A program made the position numbers and the translations under genes. A stretch of DNA of 64,000 nt, from positions 62,001 through 126,000 of the forward strand of contig NZ_OZ244997.1 in assembly GCF_965223285.1 (NCBI RefSeq), in the 5' to 3' direction. The notes beneath the pieces are model-generated. The model saw only the letters and a list, made by a program, of their open reading frames with translations. It had not been told where the DNA came from and searched no databases. Numbering within the stretch: the first letter of the stretch is position 1; every line of letters begins with the position of its first letter. The stretch is from Leptofilum sp965223285. GTDB lineage: Bacteria; Chloroflexota; Anaerolineae; Promineifilales; Promineifilaceae. Below are positions 53,550-62,484 of this stretch, in pieces.

Positions 53550-54233
53550 ATGCCTGACGCTAAACCATTTCTTGTTGCTAATGCAACGGCCGTTCTCCCC
53601 CATCGCGTACTAAAACCAGAGAAAATTGGACCACATCCCACCGTCGTGATGATTCATGGTTACCTGGGGAACGAAGACGTGATGTGGATTTTTAGCCAGA
53701 CGCTGCCCAAAGAGTGGCTGCTGGTTGCACCCCGCGCCATCGTGCAGGAACAAGAAGATAGCTATAGTTGGCATCCCCCTCAGCGGGATGAATGGCCAAC
53801 GTTGACAGATTTTGATACGGCCGTTGACCAGCTCATCAAATTTTTAGACAGTTTGCCAGAACAGTACGAAGCCGACCCGGAACAGATTTACCTGATGGGG
53901 TTTAGCCAGGGGGCGGCGGCTGCATTTGCCATTGCCATTCGCGAACCAGAGCGCATAAAGGGAATTGCCAGTTTGGTGGGATTTATGCCGCGGCAGGTGG
54001 AGGATGCAATTGATACGGCCGCTTTATCCGATTTGCCGGTTTTTATGGCAGTGGGCAAGGAAGACGACAGCGTACCGCTAGAGATTGCCCGCGAGAGTGG
54101 CAAAGCAGTACGCGCCATGGGCGCGTTTTTAGAGTATCGGGAGTACGACACGGGCCACAAGCTGAATGGGGCGGGAATGCGCAAGCTCAGGCAGTGGTGG
54201 GCGGAGCGAGCCGCTCTTTTAACGCAGTTGTAA
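53550..54233 (+). CDS. Alpha/beta hydrolase (esterase/phospholipase type)
   Basis: 227 residues. Nucleophile elbow YLMGFSQGAAAA near residue 115, oxyanion region MIHGYLGNEDV near residue 34, Asp in VGKEDDSVPL and His in DTGHKLNG complete a catalytic triad. It resembles the carboxylesterase/phospholipase family. No signal peptide, so it is cytoplasmic. Its last 47 bases overlap the end of the Mrp gene on the opposite strand. Confidence 0.85.
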   Translation: MPDAKPFLVANATAVLPHRVLKPEKIGPHPTVVMIHGYLGNEDVMWIFSQTLPKEWLLVAPRAIVQEQEDSYSWHPPQRDEWPTLTDFDTAVDQLIKFLDSLPEQYEADPEQIYLMGFSQGAAAAFAIAIREPERIKGIASLVGFMPRQVEDAIDTAALSDLPVFMAVGKEDDSVPLEIARESGKAVRAMGAFLEYREYDTGHKLNGAGMRKLRQWWAERAALLTQL

Positions 54234-55011
54234 CTTTGAGGAAAGCGGCCGCTTGGGGCGTGTCTGGACGGTCGTGCATGAGAGGGTGGGCTTGATTGAT
54301 GCTGCGGGAAACGGCCGTTGTCATCGGAATCTGGCCCAAAATTGGCGCATCATCTAGAGACGCAGGCCGCCATTTGGCCGAACGCTGGAAAATCTCATGC
54401 TTTTCATCACAGTTAGGGCAGATGAAGTAGCTCATGTTTTCCACAATACCCAGCACAGGCACGTTGGCTTCCTGAAACATCAGCAGCGAGCGGGAGGCAT
54501 CCAGCAGGCTTAAATCCTGCGGCGTGGTGACGATGACCACCCCACGCAGCGGCACCCGCTGAATGAGCGACGCCTGGGGTTGCCCCGCACTAGGCGGCAG
54601 GTCGATGAGTAAATAGTCGAGTTCTCCCCAAATGACATCCTTGAGCGTTTGCACCACCAATTGCCCGACTGCGTCTGGGCTGCGAGCCGGATCGATCACT
54701 TCATTTTCCCCCACCAGCAAACCTATCGACATGATATTGAGGCCAAAGCGATTGAGGGGTTTGATGTAGGCAGGTGCCTCTTTGCGGCGGGCAATAGCGG
54801 CCAGCCCTTTGGCCGCTTGGCGGCGATGGACGCCGAGCATAATCGGTACGTTTGGCCCGTAAATATCGGCATCAAAAATGCCAACGTTGGCCCCCTGCTG
54901 CTGCAATGCCAACGCCAAATTGACGGTGACCGTTGTTTTACCAACACCGCCCTTGCCACTGGCAACCGCGATAATGTTTTTTACACCTGGCAGGATAATC
55001 TTCATCATCAC
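54187..55011 (-). CDS. mrp: Mrp/NBP35-family Fe-S carrier ATPase
   Basis: 274 residues starting GTG-ATG-ATG with GGAG eight bases upstream of the GTG. Deviant Walker A is SGKGGVGKTTVTVNLA near residue 18; DIYGPNVPIML, DLPPSAG and the C-terminal Cys pair CPNC (cluster site) are present. Most bacterial Mrp proteins begin with a MIP18 domain; this one does not, and a stand-alone MIP18 protein is encoded at 358-663. It carries Fe-S clusters to target proteins. Confidence 0.9.
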   Translation of the reverse strand: MMMKIILPGVKNIIAVASGKGGVGKTTVTVNLALALQQQGANVGIFDADIYGPNVPIMLGVHRRQAAKGLAAIARRKEAPAYIKPLNRFGLNIMSIGLLVGENEVIDPARSPDAVGQLVVQTLKDVIWGELDYLLIDLPPSAGQPQASLIQRVPLRGVVIVTTPQDLSLLDASRSLLMFQEANVPVLGIVENMSYFICPNCDEKHEIFQRSAKWRPASLDDAPILGQIPMTTAVSRSINQAHPLMHDRPDTPQAAAFLKVTTALKERLAPPTTA

Positions 55012-55098
55012 CGAACTTGCTCCTTTTGAGAATCATCATTATTCAACCGGATTGTGGCTCAGCGGTCAAGAAAGTGAAGCTGGCTTACAATCATTTTC

Positions 55099-55815
55099 AT
55101 GAATTTCTCTGTCTTGAATCGACTGCTCGAACTGGAAACGGCCGTTGCGCACAAAACAGTGGCACCAACGGGTAAACGGCCGTTTGCACACCAGGCTGGC
55201 AATCTGCCGGTTCTTATTTCTGCCCCACATGCCACCGTCCACCAGCGGCAACACCGCTTGAAGCGCGAGGAAGGATTTACAGGCGCGCTGGCCCAGTTGG
55301 TGGCAGAGACAACCGGGGCACACGCCTTATACTGCCGCTATCAATCCGCAGATGATCCAAATTGGGATGCACACAGTCCATACAAGCGGCAGCTTCAGAA
55401 AATTGTACATGCACACAACATCCAGTTTGTACTGGACCTACACGGCATGTCCAATCGGCATAAAATTGGCGTGGCATTGGGCAGCATGAACGGCCGTTCC
55501 TGCCCAAATCATGAGCCAGCTATTGTTACGGCCGTTGCCAAGCAATTTACCCAAACGGATGAAGCCACGGCGGCATCCTTCCTCCGGCTGCATTGGAATC
55601 ATTTTGTTTTGAACCACTCCCGCTTTACCGGAGGGTTAGCAAACCATACCGTCACCCGCTTTGCCTCGCAAACGCTAGGCATTCCAGCTGTACAAATTGA
55701 GCTTTGTGCGGCGGTACGGGTGGTGCGGAAACGGCCGTTTGCCCTGCCAAAACCGATCTTCCAAGCGGTTACCACCTTGCAAAACGTGGTGAAAACAGTC
55801 GCAGCTACATTGTAA
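55099..55815 (+). CDS. N-formylglutamate amidohydrolase-like protein
   Basis: 238 residues. Probable metal-site residues occur in LISAPHATVHQR near residue 40 and VLDLHGMSNRHK near residue 111, with a late VQIELCAAVR, all typical of the FGase family. These enzymes remove formyl or similar groups; substrate here is unknown. No ribosome site is clear. ACGGCCGT copies in several frames give TAV and RPF tripeptides. Confidence 0.72.
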   Translation: MNFSVLNRLLELETAVAHKTVAPTGKRPFAHQAGNLPVLISAPHATVHQRQHRLKREEGFTGALAQLVAETTGAHALYCRYQSADDPNWDAHSPYKRQLQKIVHAHNIQFVLDLHGMSNRHKIGVALGSMNGRSCPNHEPAIVTAVAKQFTQTDEATAASFLRLHWNHFVLNHSRFTGGLANHTVTRFASQTLGIPAVQIELCAAVRVVRKRPFALPKPIFQAVTTLQNVVKTVAATL

Positions 55816-55943
55816 ATGCCCAGCTGCAAAGCGTCGCTTTTGGCTGGCCTATTGCTAATGGCTTCTGAGCGTTGTGTAAAAATCAGAGCCAACTATGTAA
55901 CCTATGCTAAAATTTCTCGTCAGTAAGCTAAGGAGATTGACTA

Positions 55944-56432
55944 ATGAACAAACAACCGTGGTGGAAAGGCCCAAATGGAGAGTGGTATGTCGTTATCCAA
56001 TTCATTTTGTTTGGATTGGTGGCCTTTGCCCCCGCGTCGCTGCCGGGTCAGGCAGCATGGAGCGGCCTATGGCACAGCCTCTCGCTGATAGCGGGCTTTG
56101 CTTTGATTGGTGTGAGCGGCGTGTTGGTGTTTTTCGGTTTGTTTAGCCTGGGCAGCAATTTAACGGCCGTCCCCCGCCCCAAAGATAACGCCCACATGGT
56201 TGAACACGGTGCGTACCGCGTCGTGCGTCATCCCATTTATAGCGGGATCATTTTGGGCGCGTTTGGGCTTGGCTTGCTGCGTGGGGGTTGGCTAGCCTTA
56301 CTGTATGCGCTGGTGTTATTTCTCTTTTTTGACATTAAATCGAGGCGAGAGGAGAAGTGGCTACACGAGAAGTATGATGGTTATGCCGATTATCAGCAGC
56401 GCGTGCGCAAACTGATTCCATTTATTTACTAA
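55944..56432 (+). CDS. Isoprenylcysteine/phospholipid methyltransferase family membrane protein
   Basis: 162 residues with four or five hydrophobic segments and the family motif VEHGAYRVVRHPIYSGIIL near residue 90, then REEKWLHEKYDGYADYQQR. These enzymes use S-adenosylmethionine to methylate isoprenylcysteine or lipid head groups; many bacterial members have no assigned substrate. AAGGAG precedes the ATG. The rhodanese gene follows 15 bp later. Confidence 0.85.
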   Translation: MNKQPWWKGPNGEWYVVIQFILFGLVAFAPASLPGQAAWSGLWHSLSLIAGFALIGVSGVLVFFGLFSLGSNLTAVPRPKDNAHMVEHGAYRVVRHPIYSGIILGAFGLGLLRGGWLALLYALVLFLFFDIKSRREEKWLHEKYDGYADYQQRVRKLIPFIY

Positions 56433-56447
56433 TTTGGAGGTTTTTAG

Positions 56448-56891
56448 ATGAAACGTATTTTGCTTAGTTTTGTTTTAGCGATGGTGATGTTGGGTACGGC
56501 CGTTGCTTGCGGCGGCAGTGAACCAGCAACAACTGATGTTCAACCAGCCATTTCCGCCGATCTCAATGAGGTGCTGAACTTGCCAGACACGGTGGACGTG
56601 CAAATGGTGGCCACCGTTAAGGAGCGAGACGATGTGCTGGTTTTAGATGTACGTGAGCAATGGGAGTATGATGAAGCGCATATCCCCGGCGTTACGCTCA
56701 TTCCCATGGGCGAAGTTGCCAATCGCCTAAGCGAAATCCCTACCGACAAAGAAGTGATCGTCACCTGCCGCAGCGGCAATCGCAGCGGACAAATCACCGA
56801 CTTTTTACGGCAGCAAGGGTATGACAATGTGCACAATATGGAAGGCGGCATTCTGGCTTGGCAAGCTGCCGGTTTTGAGGTAGAGCAGTAA
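56448..56891 (+). CDS. Rhodanese-like lipoprotein
   Basis: 147 residues. Signal peptide with lipobox AVACGG, then a rhodanese domain: VLDVREQWEYDEAHIPGVTL near residue 65 and the catalytic Cys in VTCRSGNRSG near residue 105, ending EGGILAWQAAG. It transfers sulfur or acts as a thiol sensor at the outer face of the membrane. GGAGG precedes the ATG. It is probably co-transcribed with the methyltransferase gene. Confidence 0.9.
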   Translation: MKRILLSFVLAMVMLGTAVACGGSEPATTDVQPAISADLNEVLNLPDTVDVQMVATVKERDDVLVLDVREQWEYDEAHIPGVTLIPMGEVANRLSEIPTDKEVIVTCRSGNRSGQITDFLRQQGYDNVHNMEGGILAWQAAGFEVEQ

Positions 56892-56892
56892 A

Positions 56893-56968
56893 AGAGTTTT
56901 TTGCCACGAGTTTCACGAATTTACGCGAATCGTTTTATTTTTCGTGTAAATTCGCGTCATTCGCGGCA
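56893..56968. repeat. Long imperfect inverted repeat between convergent genes
   Basis: TTGCCACGAGTTTCACGAAT.. on one arm matches the complement of ..AATTCGCGTCATTCGCGGCAA on the other at about 21 of 27 positions, with T-rich loop and flanks. Similar CACGAATTTACGCGAAT-type repeats are common spacers in many bacteria. It probably works as a two-way terminator for the rhodanese and MscS genes. Confidence 0.6.
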
Positions 56969-56969
56969 A

Positions 56970-57845
56970 TTATTTTGTTTTTTGTGATGGGTGCGTTTTC
57001 TTGCCGATATTCTTGATCATCACATCATGACGTGGGAAGGCAAGATCAATCCCTTTCTCTTCAAAAACAAGCCGAATTTGACGCCGCAGGTACCGCTGCA
57101 CTTCCCACTGGCCGTTGGGCAATGTTTTTACCATAATCCGCAGCCGTATTGACCAATCTTCTAGCCCTTCTACCCCCGTAACCACCGGGGTTTCTTGCAG
57201 CAGCAGTCCCATCATTTTGTCATCCACAGCCATTTGGCCGATCTCTTTGAGGGTGGCAACGGCCGTATCCACATCTTCTTCGTACGTGACGGCCACATCC
57301 ACAATTGCCCGCGACCAGTCACGGGATTTGTTGGCCACAATACGAATCTCGCCGTTGGGGATGATATGCACCGTGCCGTGAACGTCACGCAGCTCCGTCG
57401 CCCGCAGCGTCATATGCTCCGCCGTGCCAGTGATACCCCCAATTTCAACCACATCCCCCACCGTGTACTGGTCTTCGATGAGGATAAACAGGCCAGCAAT
57501 CATATCCTTCACCAACGTTTGTGCACCCAAACCAAAGGCCAGACCCACAAACCCCACGCTGGCAAGTACGGGCGTAATAGCTACGCCCAGCTCCGTCAAA
57601 ATCATCATGATAGCGGTGCCGATGATGATGACCACGCCAGTGCTGTGAACCACGCGGAAGATTGTCTTGGTACGCCGATCCAGCTCGCTGTCTTCCACAT
57701 CATCCATTGCCTGAATGCGTTTGCTGAGCGTTTTTGTGGTGATGCCTAGCAAATAGTAAGCAGCGATGCTAACCAAAATAATAATCAAGATGGTTACGCC
57801 ATGACTCCGTAACCAAATGCCAGCTTGTTCGTTAAAATTCTCCAT
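56970..57845 (-). CDS. MscS-family mechanosensitive channel
   Basis: 291 residues. Three hydrophobic helices (about 14-32, 58-85, 90-115) are followed by the MscS beta domain. The pore helix is VGFVGLAFGLGAQTLVKDMI, then GDVVEIGGITGTAEHMTLRA near residue 140. It opens under membrane tension to release solutes. It starts 25 bp from the IS630 element, which may have cut off its original promoter. Confidence 0.93.
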   Translation of the reverse strand: MENFNEQAGIWLRSHGVTILIIILVSIAAYYLLGITTKTLSKRIQAMDDVEDSELDRRTKTIFRVVHSTGVVIIIGTAIMMILTELGVAITPVLASVGFVGLAFGLGAQTLVKDMIAGLFILIEDQYTVGDVVEIGGITGTAEHMTLRATELRDVHGTVHIIPNGEIRIVANKSRDWSRAIVDVAVTYEEDVDTAVATLKEIGQMAVDDKMMGLLLQETPVVTGVEGLEDWSIRLRIMVKTLPNGQWEVQRYLRRQIRLVFEEKGIDLAFPRHDVMIKNIGKKTHPSQKTK

Positions 57846-57869
57846 CAAAAATACAATCCACAGATTAAG

Positions 57870-59084
57870 TACACCGTTAAATAAGAAGTATTAAGCTTTC
57901 TTGAATTTAGAATTTGCCTCATTAACAACCGAATAACGAGCATTTAGCTTTTTGCGGCAATCTTTGATGGAAAACTGCCAATTAATTTTGATGCGTTTTT
58001 GCGTTCGCTCAGTGATCAATGCCATCACTTCCGATTCTAGTTTCTCAATGGTCGGAATCCGACGATTAAGACAAAGACGCGTCAGTGCTGAAAACTCAAT
58101 TTCAATCATGTTTAGCCAACTGGCCGATTTCGGCGTGAAATTGAATTCAAATCGTTGCGCTAAAGCAAACGCCTTGTCTGCAGGCAAGTTTTCGTAAAAA
58201 GCACTCTCATCATGTGTGTTCAGATTGTCCAAGACCAGACGAATCTTGATCGCATCTGGATAAGCGGCTGCTAAGGCTTGGCAAAACAGGGTGAACTCCT
58301 TTTTGGTACGCTGGCGATGCACTTGCGCCAAGCGGTTGCCAGTCAATGGTTCAATGGCAGCTAAGAGCGCACAGGAACCATTTTTTTCGTAGGCATAATG
58401 TTCTTTACGCACCTTGCCATTCTGCATAGCAATGGGTTGCATCACATCATCAATGAGAAAACAGGGTCGTTCATCAAAGCAGACAACCGGGTAAAGCGGA
58501 TTGTAAGGCAAGGCATAAAGCCAAAGAATGCGCTCCATTTTGGCAATAAACCGACTGGTTATCTTGCCAATTACCCAATATCGTTTCAGGTGCGGTTTGA
58601 GTTCGTTTTTTTGAGAATGAGTCGCACTTCCCCATAGGAAATGGTCTCGACTAATTCCAACTCGATGGCTTTGTCAGCTAATAGCCGCAATGACCATTTC
58701 TCCTATCCTGCTGGCGGGTCAGAGCAAGCCAATGCTGTGATCTTGGCTCGTTGCAGTCCGTCAATGACGGTTGGGCGGCCTGGCCTTGGTTTGTCGGTTA
58801 AGACAGCCAACCCTGAATCCTGATATTTTTTGGCCCAGGTTGATACGGTTTGGATAACGACACCAACGATGGCTGCAACTTCTGTAAAGGTTCGACCTCG
58901 ATCTAATTCGATGAGGGCGGTTGCTCGTTTAAAGGTTTTGGCGGGTAAACTGCCTTTCTTGATCAAGTTTTGCAAATAAGCTCGATCTGCTTCACTGAGG
59001 GTAACATGTTCTTTTTTCATCCTTCCAGCTTATCGAACTATTTGCTCATCAACAAGATTTTTACTTCTTTTATTTAACGATGTA
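57870..59084 (-). mobile_element. Degenerate IS630-family insertion sequence
   Basis: About 1.2 kb bounded by terminal inverted repeats: CACCGTTAAATAAGAAGTA at 57872-57890 and, on the other strand, CATCGTTAAATAAAAGAAGT(A) at 59062-59082. Each end is flanked by TA (57870-57871 and 59083-59084), the target duplication typical of IS630/Tc1-type elements. It holds one broken transposase and no ACGGCCGT, so it came from elsewhere. Confidence 0.85.
57891..59020 (-). pseudogene. IS630-type transposase, broken
   Basis: The N-terminal HTH part (58703-59020: KKEHVTLSEADRAYLQNLI, FTEVAAIVGVVIQTVSTW) ends at TAG at 58703. The reading resumes in the same frame with EKWSLRLLADKA, showing the TAG replaces a sense codon. 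It then shifts by -1 at a run of seven A near 58610, after LILKK, into the DDE part (57891-58538: VVCFDERPCFLI, LVLDNLNTHD, SWLNMIEIEFS). The A-run could be slippery, but the TAG alone breaks the gene. It is probably inactive. Confidence 0.82.
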
Positions 59085-59153
59085 TTAAGCAGATGACGCA
59101 GATTAGATTTTACAAAACACAAAAATCCGCGAAATCTGCGGCAAATTTAGATT

Positions 59154-60002
59154 TTACTTGTCATAATCAAAGAATCCACGCCCGGTTTTGCGGCCCAAAC
59201 GGCCGCTTTCTACCATGTGCTTCTGGATGGGATGAGGTCGGTATTTGGGCTCCTGAAAATATGCGTCGTAAACAGATTGCGTGACGGTCAGATTGACATC
59301 GCAACCAATCAGATCAATGAGCTCAAATGGCCCCATGCGAAAGCCAATGGAACGCATGAGCTTGTCTATGGTGGCGGGATCGGCTGCGTTTTCACCTAGC
59401 AGCCGAAACGCTTCGCCGTAAAACGGCCGTGCCACTCGATTCACAATAAAAGCGGGCGTATCTTTGCACAGAACGGCCGTTTTCCCTAACTTGGCAACGT
59501 AATTCTGAACGGCCGTTACCGTCTCATCACTCGTAAAATCTCCCCGAATGAGCTCCACCAGCTTCATAATGTGAGCCGGATTGAAAAAGTGAATTCCCAA
59601 AAATTTGTCGGCGCGATTGACGGAACCAGCCAGCGCATTGATGCTGAGGCTAGACGTGTTGCTGCCCAAAATGGTGTGGGCAGGTGCGGCTGCATCCAGC
59701 GTGGCAAAAATCTCTCGCTTCAAATCCAGCTTCTCAGGTGCCGCTTCGACGATCAGGTCGGCTTGTGCGGCCGTTTCCAGCGAAGTGGTCAGTTGGATCG
59801 CATCTTTAGCCTTCGCTGCCACTTCCGCCTCCGTTTTGCCTCGCGCTACTCCTTTATCAATTGAGGCATGAATGCCTTCCAGCGATTGCGCCAACAGTCC
59901 GTCCGCCACGTCATACAACACAACATCATATTCTGCCAACGCCGACGCCTGGGCAATCCCCGCTCCCATCGTCCCTGCACCAATAACTGCAACTCTGTTC
60001 AT
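59154..60002 (-). CDS. 3-hydroxybutyryl-CoA dehydrogenase family (PaaH/FadB-like)
   Basis: 282 residues. NAD-binding GAGTMGAGIAQ near residue 8, the catalytic His in HFFNPAHIMKLVEL, and C-terminal KTGRGFFDYDK. It oxidises 3-hydroxyacyl-CoA. The ATG at 60002 has AAAGGGA upstream. It sits next to a PaaG-like enzyme, so it may act in phenylacetate breakdown or beta-oxidation. The spacer before it (60016-60062) is a TAATCGGTATTCAGT-type repeat. Confidence 0.9.
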   Translation of the reverse strand: MNRVAVIGAGTMGAGIAQASALAEYDVVLYDVADGLLAQSLEGIHASIDKGVARGKTEAEVAAKAKDAIQLTTSLETAAQADLIVEAAPEKLDLKREIFATLDAAAPAHTILGSNTSSLSINALAGSVNRADKFLGIHFFNPAHIMKLVELIRGDFTSDETVTAVQNYVAKLGKTAVLCKDTPAFIVNRVARPFYGEAFRLLGENAADPATIDKLMRSIGFRMGPFELIDLIGCDVNLTVTQSVYDAYFQEPKYRPHPIQKHMVESGRLGRKTGRGFFDYDK

Positions 60003-60073
60003 GCCATTCCCTTTTCGGTAATCGGTATTCAGTGAACGGTAAGCAGTAACAACAACCAATAACTGTCTACCGT

Positions 60074-60859
60074 TTATTCCCCTCTAAATTGCGCTGGCCG
60101 CTTTTCCAAAAACGCCATCACGCCTTCTTGGTTGTCGTGGCTGCGTCCGGCAATTTCTTGTAGATAGGCTTCGTACTCCAGTGCCTCAAACAGGTCAGTT
60201 TCCCACGCTTTGTTCATGGCCCGCTTGGCTAGTCCGTAGGCCAAGGTGGGGCCAGTTGCCAAGGGTCCAGCCCAGGCGGCCACCGTTTCCATCAATTGGG
60301 CGGCAGGCACCACGCGGTTCACCATGCCCCAATCGAGTGCTTTGTCTGCCGGAATTTTGTCGGCGGTGACGGCCATCTCGTAGGCACGCGCCTGCCCGAT
60401 GAGCCGGGGCAGCAGCCAGTTGGTGCCGCTGTCTGGCACCAACCCCACCTTGCTAAAGGCCAGCATGAAGCTGGCACTGTCGGCAGCAATGCGTATATCG
60501 GTGGCCAGGACTATGCCAACGCCCGCACCAGCAGCGATGCCATTAATTGCCCCGATAATTGGTTTCTCTAGCCGCACCATTTGCTTAATGAGCTTATGAT
60601 AACCATGGCGCAAATGCTCGCCAATGGAAAACGCATCGCCTCTGTCAGCCATATCGCTCAAATCTTGCCCGCTAGAGAAGGCACGGCCGTTTCCGGTTAG
60701 CACCACACAGCGAATCTCTTTGTCGCGGCCAGCTTGCTTAAAAGCGGCCGTTGTCTCGGCAATCATCTGATCATTAAACGCATTTAGCTTTTGGGGTCGG
60801 TTTAGCGTAATGGTGGCTACGCCATCTTTTACAGCAAACAAAATTGTTTCAAAACCCAT
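60074..60859 (-). CDS. Enoyl-CoA hydratase/isomerase, PaaG-like
   Basis: 261 residues. FSSGQDLSDM near residue 60, GAINGIAAGAGVGIVLATDI near residue 102, and FSKVGLVPDSGTNWLLPR near residue 133 are the crotonase-fold active-site regions. The end GRSHDNQEGVMAFLEKRPAQ is typical of PaaG, which isomerises the ring epoxide in phenylacetate breakdown; a general enoyl-CoA role cannot be excluded. GAGGAGG precedes the ATG. It is co-directional with the dehydrogenase gene. Confidence 0.85.
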   Translation of the reverse strand: MGFETILFAVKDGVATITLNRPQKLNAFNDQMIAETTAAFKQAGRDKEIRCVVLTGNGRAFSSGQDLSDMADRGDAFSIGEHLRHGYHKLIKQMVRLEKPIIGAINGIAAGAGVGIVLATDIRIAADSASFMLAFSKVGLVPDSGTNWLLPRLIGQARAYEMAVTADKIPADKALDWGMVNRVVPAAQLMETVAAWAGPLATGPTLAYGLAKRAMNKAWETDLFEALEYEAYLQEIAGRSHDNQEGVMAFLEKRPAQFRGE

Positions 60860-60980
60860 TACATCCTCCTCAACATGCTCAATTTGCCGCTATGCTACCA
60901 CTGCGCTGGCAAAAATAAAAACGCAGCCTGGTGATTCCAGACCGCGTTTTAGTTCATGTTTTGTAGAAGGTAATAATCAA

Positions 60981-61358
60981 CTAGGGGAAAAATGGATCGT
61001 CATCTTCGTCGCTGTCGTCGTACTCTTCAATTTCTTCAATATGGGTTAAAGGAACCGCTACCCACAGCATGAGTGCTTCTCCTTCATCTCGCTGATCCAG
61101 GCGAATCGAGACGACATCTAGCTGCTGCCGCATTCGCATCTCATCTGGGAAATCGAGCCGAACAGGACGGCCGTCTTTCCAGGCACTGCGGCACCGATCC
61201 ATGATGTCTTCGCCGTTGCCGGTGCGCAGTTGGCACATTGCCACCATGCGGTCTTCTGGCCCTTCCAATACAGACTGTACCCAATCGACTGGCGTGGGGC
61301 GAAATTCCGGCGTGGGGCCTTCAATGATTGTGATTAATTCAGGTTCAATTGTTGACAT
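60981..61358 (-). CDS. Hypothetical acidic protein
   Basis: 125 residues, soluble, ending in a strongly acidic tail (EEYDDSDEDDDPFFP). Residues 60-105 form a beta-rich stretch (RPVRLDFPDEMRMRQQ, LMLWVAVPLTHIEEI). No motif or family is recognised. A T-run and hairpin-like sequence lie 20-60 bp upstream of its start. Confidence 0.5.
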   Translation of the reverse strand: MSTIEPELITIIEGPTPEFRPTPVDWVQSVLEGPEDRMVAMCQLRTGNGEDIMDRCRSAWKDGRPVRLDFPDEMRMRQQLDVVSIRLDQRDEGEALMLWVAVPLTHIEEIEEYDDSDEDDDPFFP

Positions 61359-61484
61359 AACGTTTCCAAAGCATAGATTTGCAGCCCAAGGCTACAGGTT
61401 GACCCAATAGTACAGATTCACAAACTGCTTGGCAACCGCTTTTTGTTAATATTTCCTTTGATTTAGGGCAAAGTTGCTTCATTT

Positions 61485-62474
61485 TCACAAATGCCCAATT
61501 TCCACCCCGGTTAAAATTTCTAACCTGCTGAGCTGTTCACGGGTGCCAATGACAATTAGCTCATCTTGCGCTTGCAAAATTGTATGGGCATCGGGAATGG
61601 TCGAGCGGCCTTCACGCCACATGGCAATGATGGAAACGCCAGTTTCCTGGCGAATATTGGCATCACTCACCGTTTGGCCAATCAGCGGCGAGTTTTCGCC
61701 AATGACCAGCTCCTCTACCCATAGCTCAATGCCACCGTCTAATGTCACCACGTCAAAGAAGTCGGTCACGTGCGGCCGTATGATAATGTTGGCCATATGC
61801 TGCCCGCCAATTTGGTAAGGGGATACAACGCGATTGGCTCCGGCGCGGCGCATTTTGCGTTCATTATCAGCATTTACCGAGCGGGTTACGATGTACAAAT
61901 TATTATTGAGCGCCCTGGCCGAAAGCACAATGAACAAATTGCGCGAATCATCGCCCGTGCAAACCAACATGCCCCAAGCACGGTTAATGCCTGCTTGCAG
62001 CAACACTTCGTCTCTCGTAGCGTCGCCTTCTAAGTAAATCAATCCGGCTTCTTCGAGTACGGCCGTTTTCTCTGCATCTCTTTCCACAATTACCACCTGG
62101 CGCTTGCTATTGATGAGGGAGGCAATGGCACTCTGCCCCACACGGCCGTAACCACACACAATGACGTGGTTCTCCATTCTGTCGATGGTTTGGGTCATGC
62201 GTCTTTTTCTCCAGGTGTCGCCAAGATTGGCCGTCAGTAAATATTCTAATCCGTAAGCAATAAAGGCTACGCCAGCTACCAGTAACCCCACAGTAAACAC
62301 GCGTCCCCCGGTCGTCAGCGTGCGAACCTCGCCAAAACCAACCGTTGTGAGGGTGATGGCCGTCATGTAAAACGCATCCAAAACGTTCCACCCCTCGATG
62401 AGCATATATCCCAGGGTGCCAATGGCAAACAGAATGAAGGGAATAACAATGAGGGCAAGGACACGTCGGTTCAT
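61485..62474 (-). CDS. Ion channel with RCK (TrkA) domains
   Basis: About 329 residues. Two helices surround the K+ selectivity filter TVGFGE near residue 48, then a TrkA-N Rossmann domain (HVIVCGYGRVGQSAIASLIN) and a TrkA-C domain (ELVIGENSPLIGQTVSDANI). It is a typical two-helix K+ channel gated by its cytoplasmic domains. The ATG at 62474 gives the usual N-terminus; a TTG exists at 62495. The NUDIX remnant ends 10 bp away. Confidence 0.92.
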   Translation of the reverse strand: MNRRVLALIVIPFILFAIGTLGYMLIEGWNVLDAFYMTAITLTTVGFGEVRTLTTGGRVFTVGLLVAGVAFIAYGLEYLLTANLGDTWRKRRMTQTIDRMENHVIVCGYGRVGQSAIASLINSKRQVVIVERDAEKTAVLEEAGLIYLEGDATRDEVLLQAGINRAWGMLVCTGDDSRNLFIVLSARALNNNLYIVTRSVNADNERKMRRAGANRVVSPYQIGGQHMANIIIRPHVTDFFDVVTLDGGIELWVEELVIGENSPLIGQTVSDANIRQETGVSIIAMWREGRSTIPDAHTILQAQDELIVIGTREQLSRLEILTGVEIGHL

Positions 62475-62484
62475 GGTGCTGAGA

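Noticed and set aside
58600..58620. Programmed -1 frameshift in the IS630 transposase
   Set aside because: The seven-A run could slip, but the TAG at 58703 already breaks the same gene, so an active frameshift is not needed to explain the sequence.
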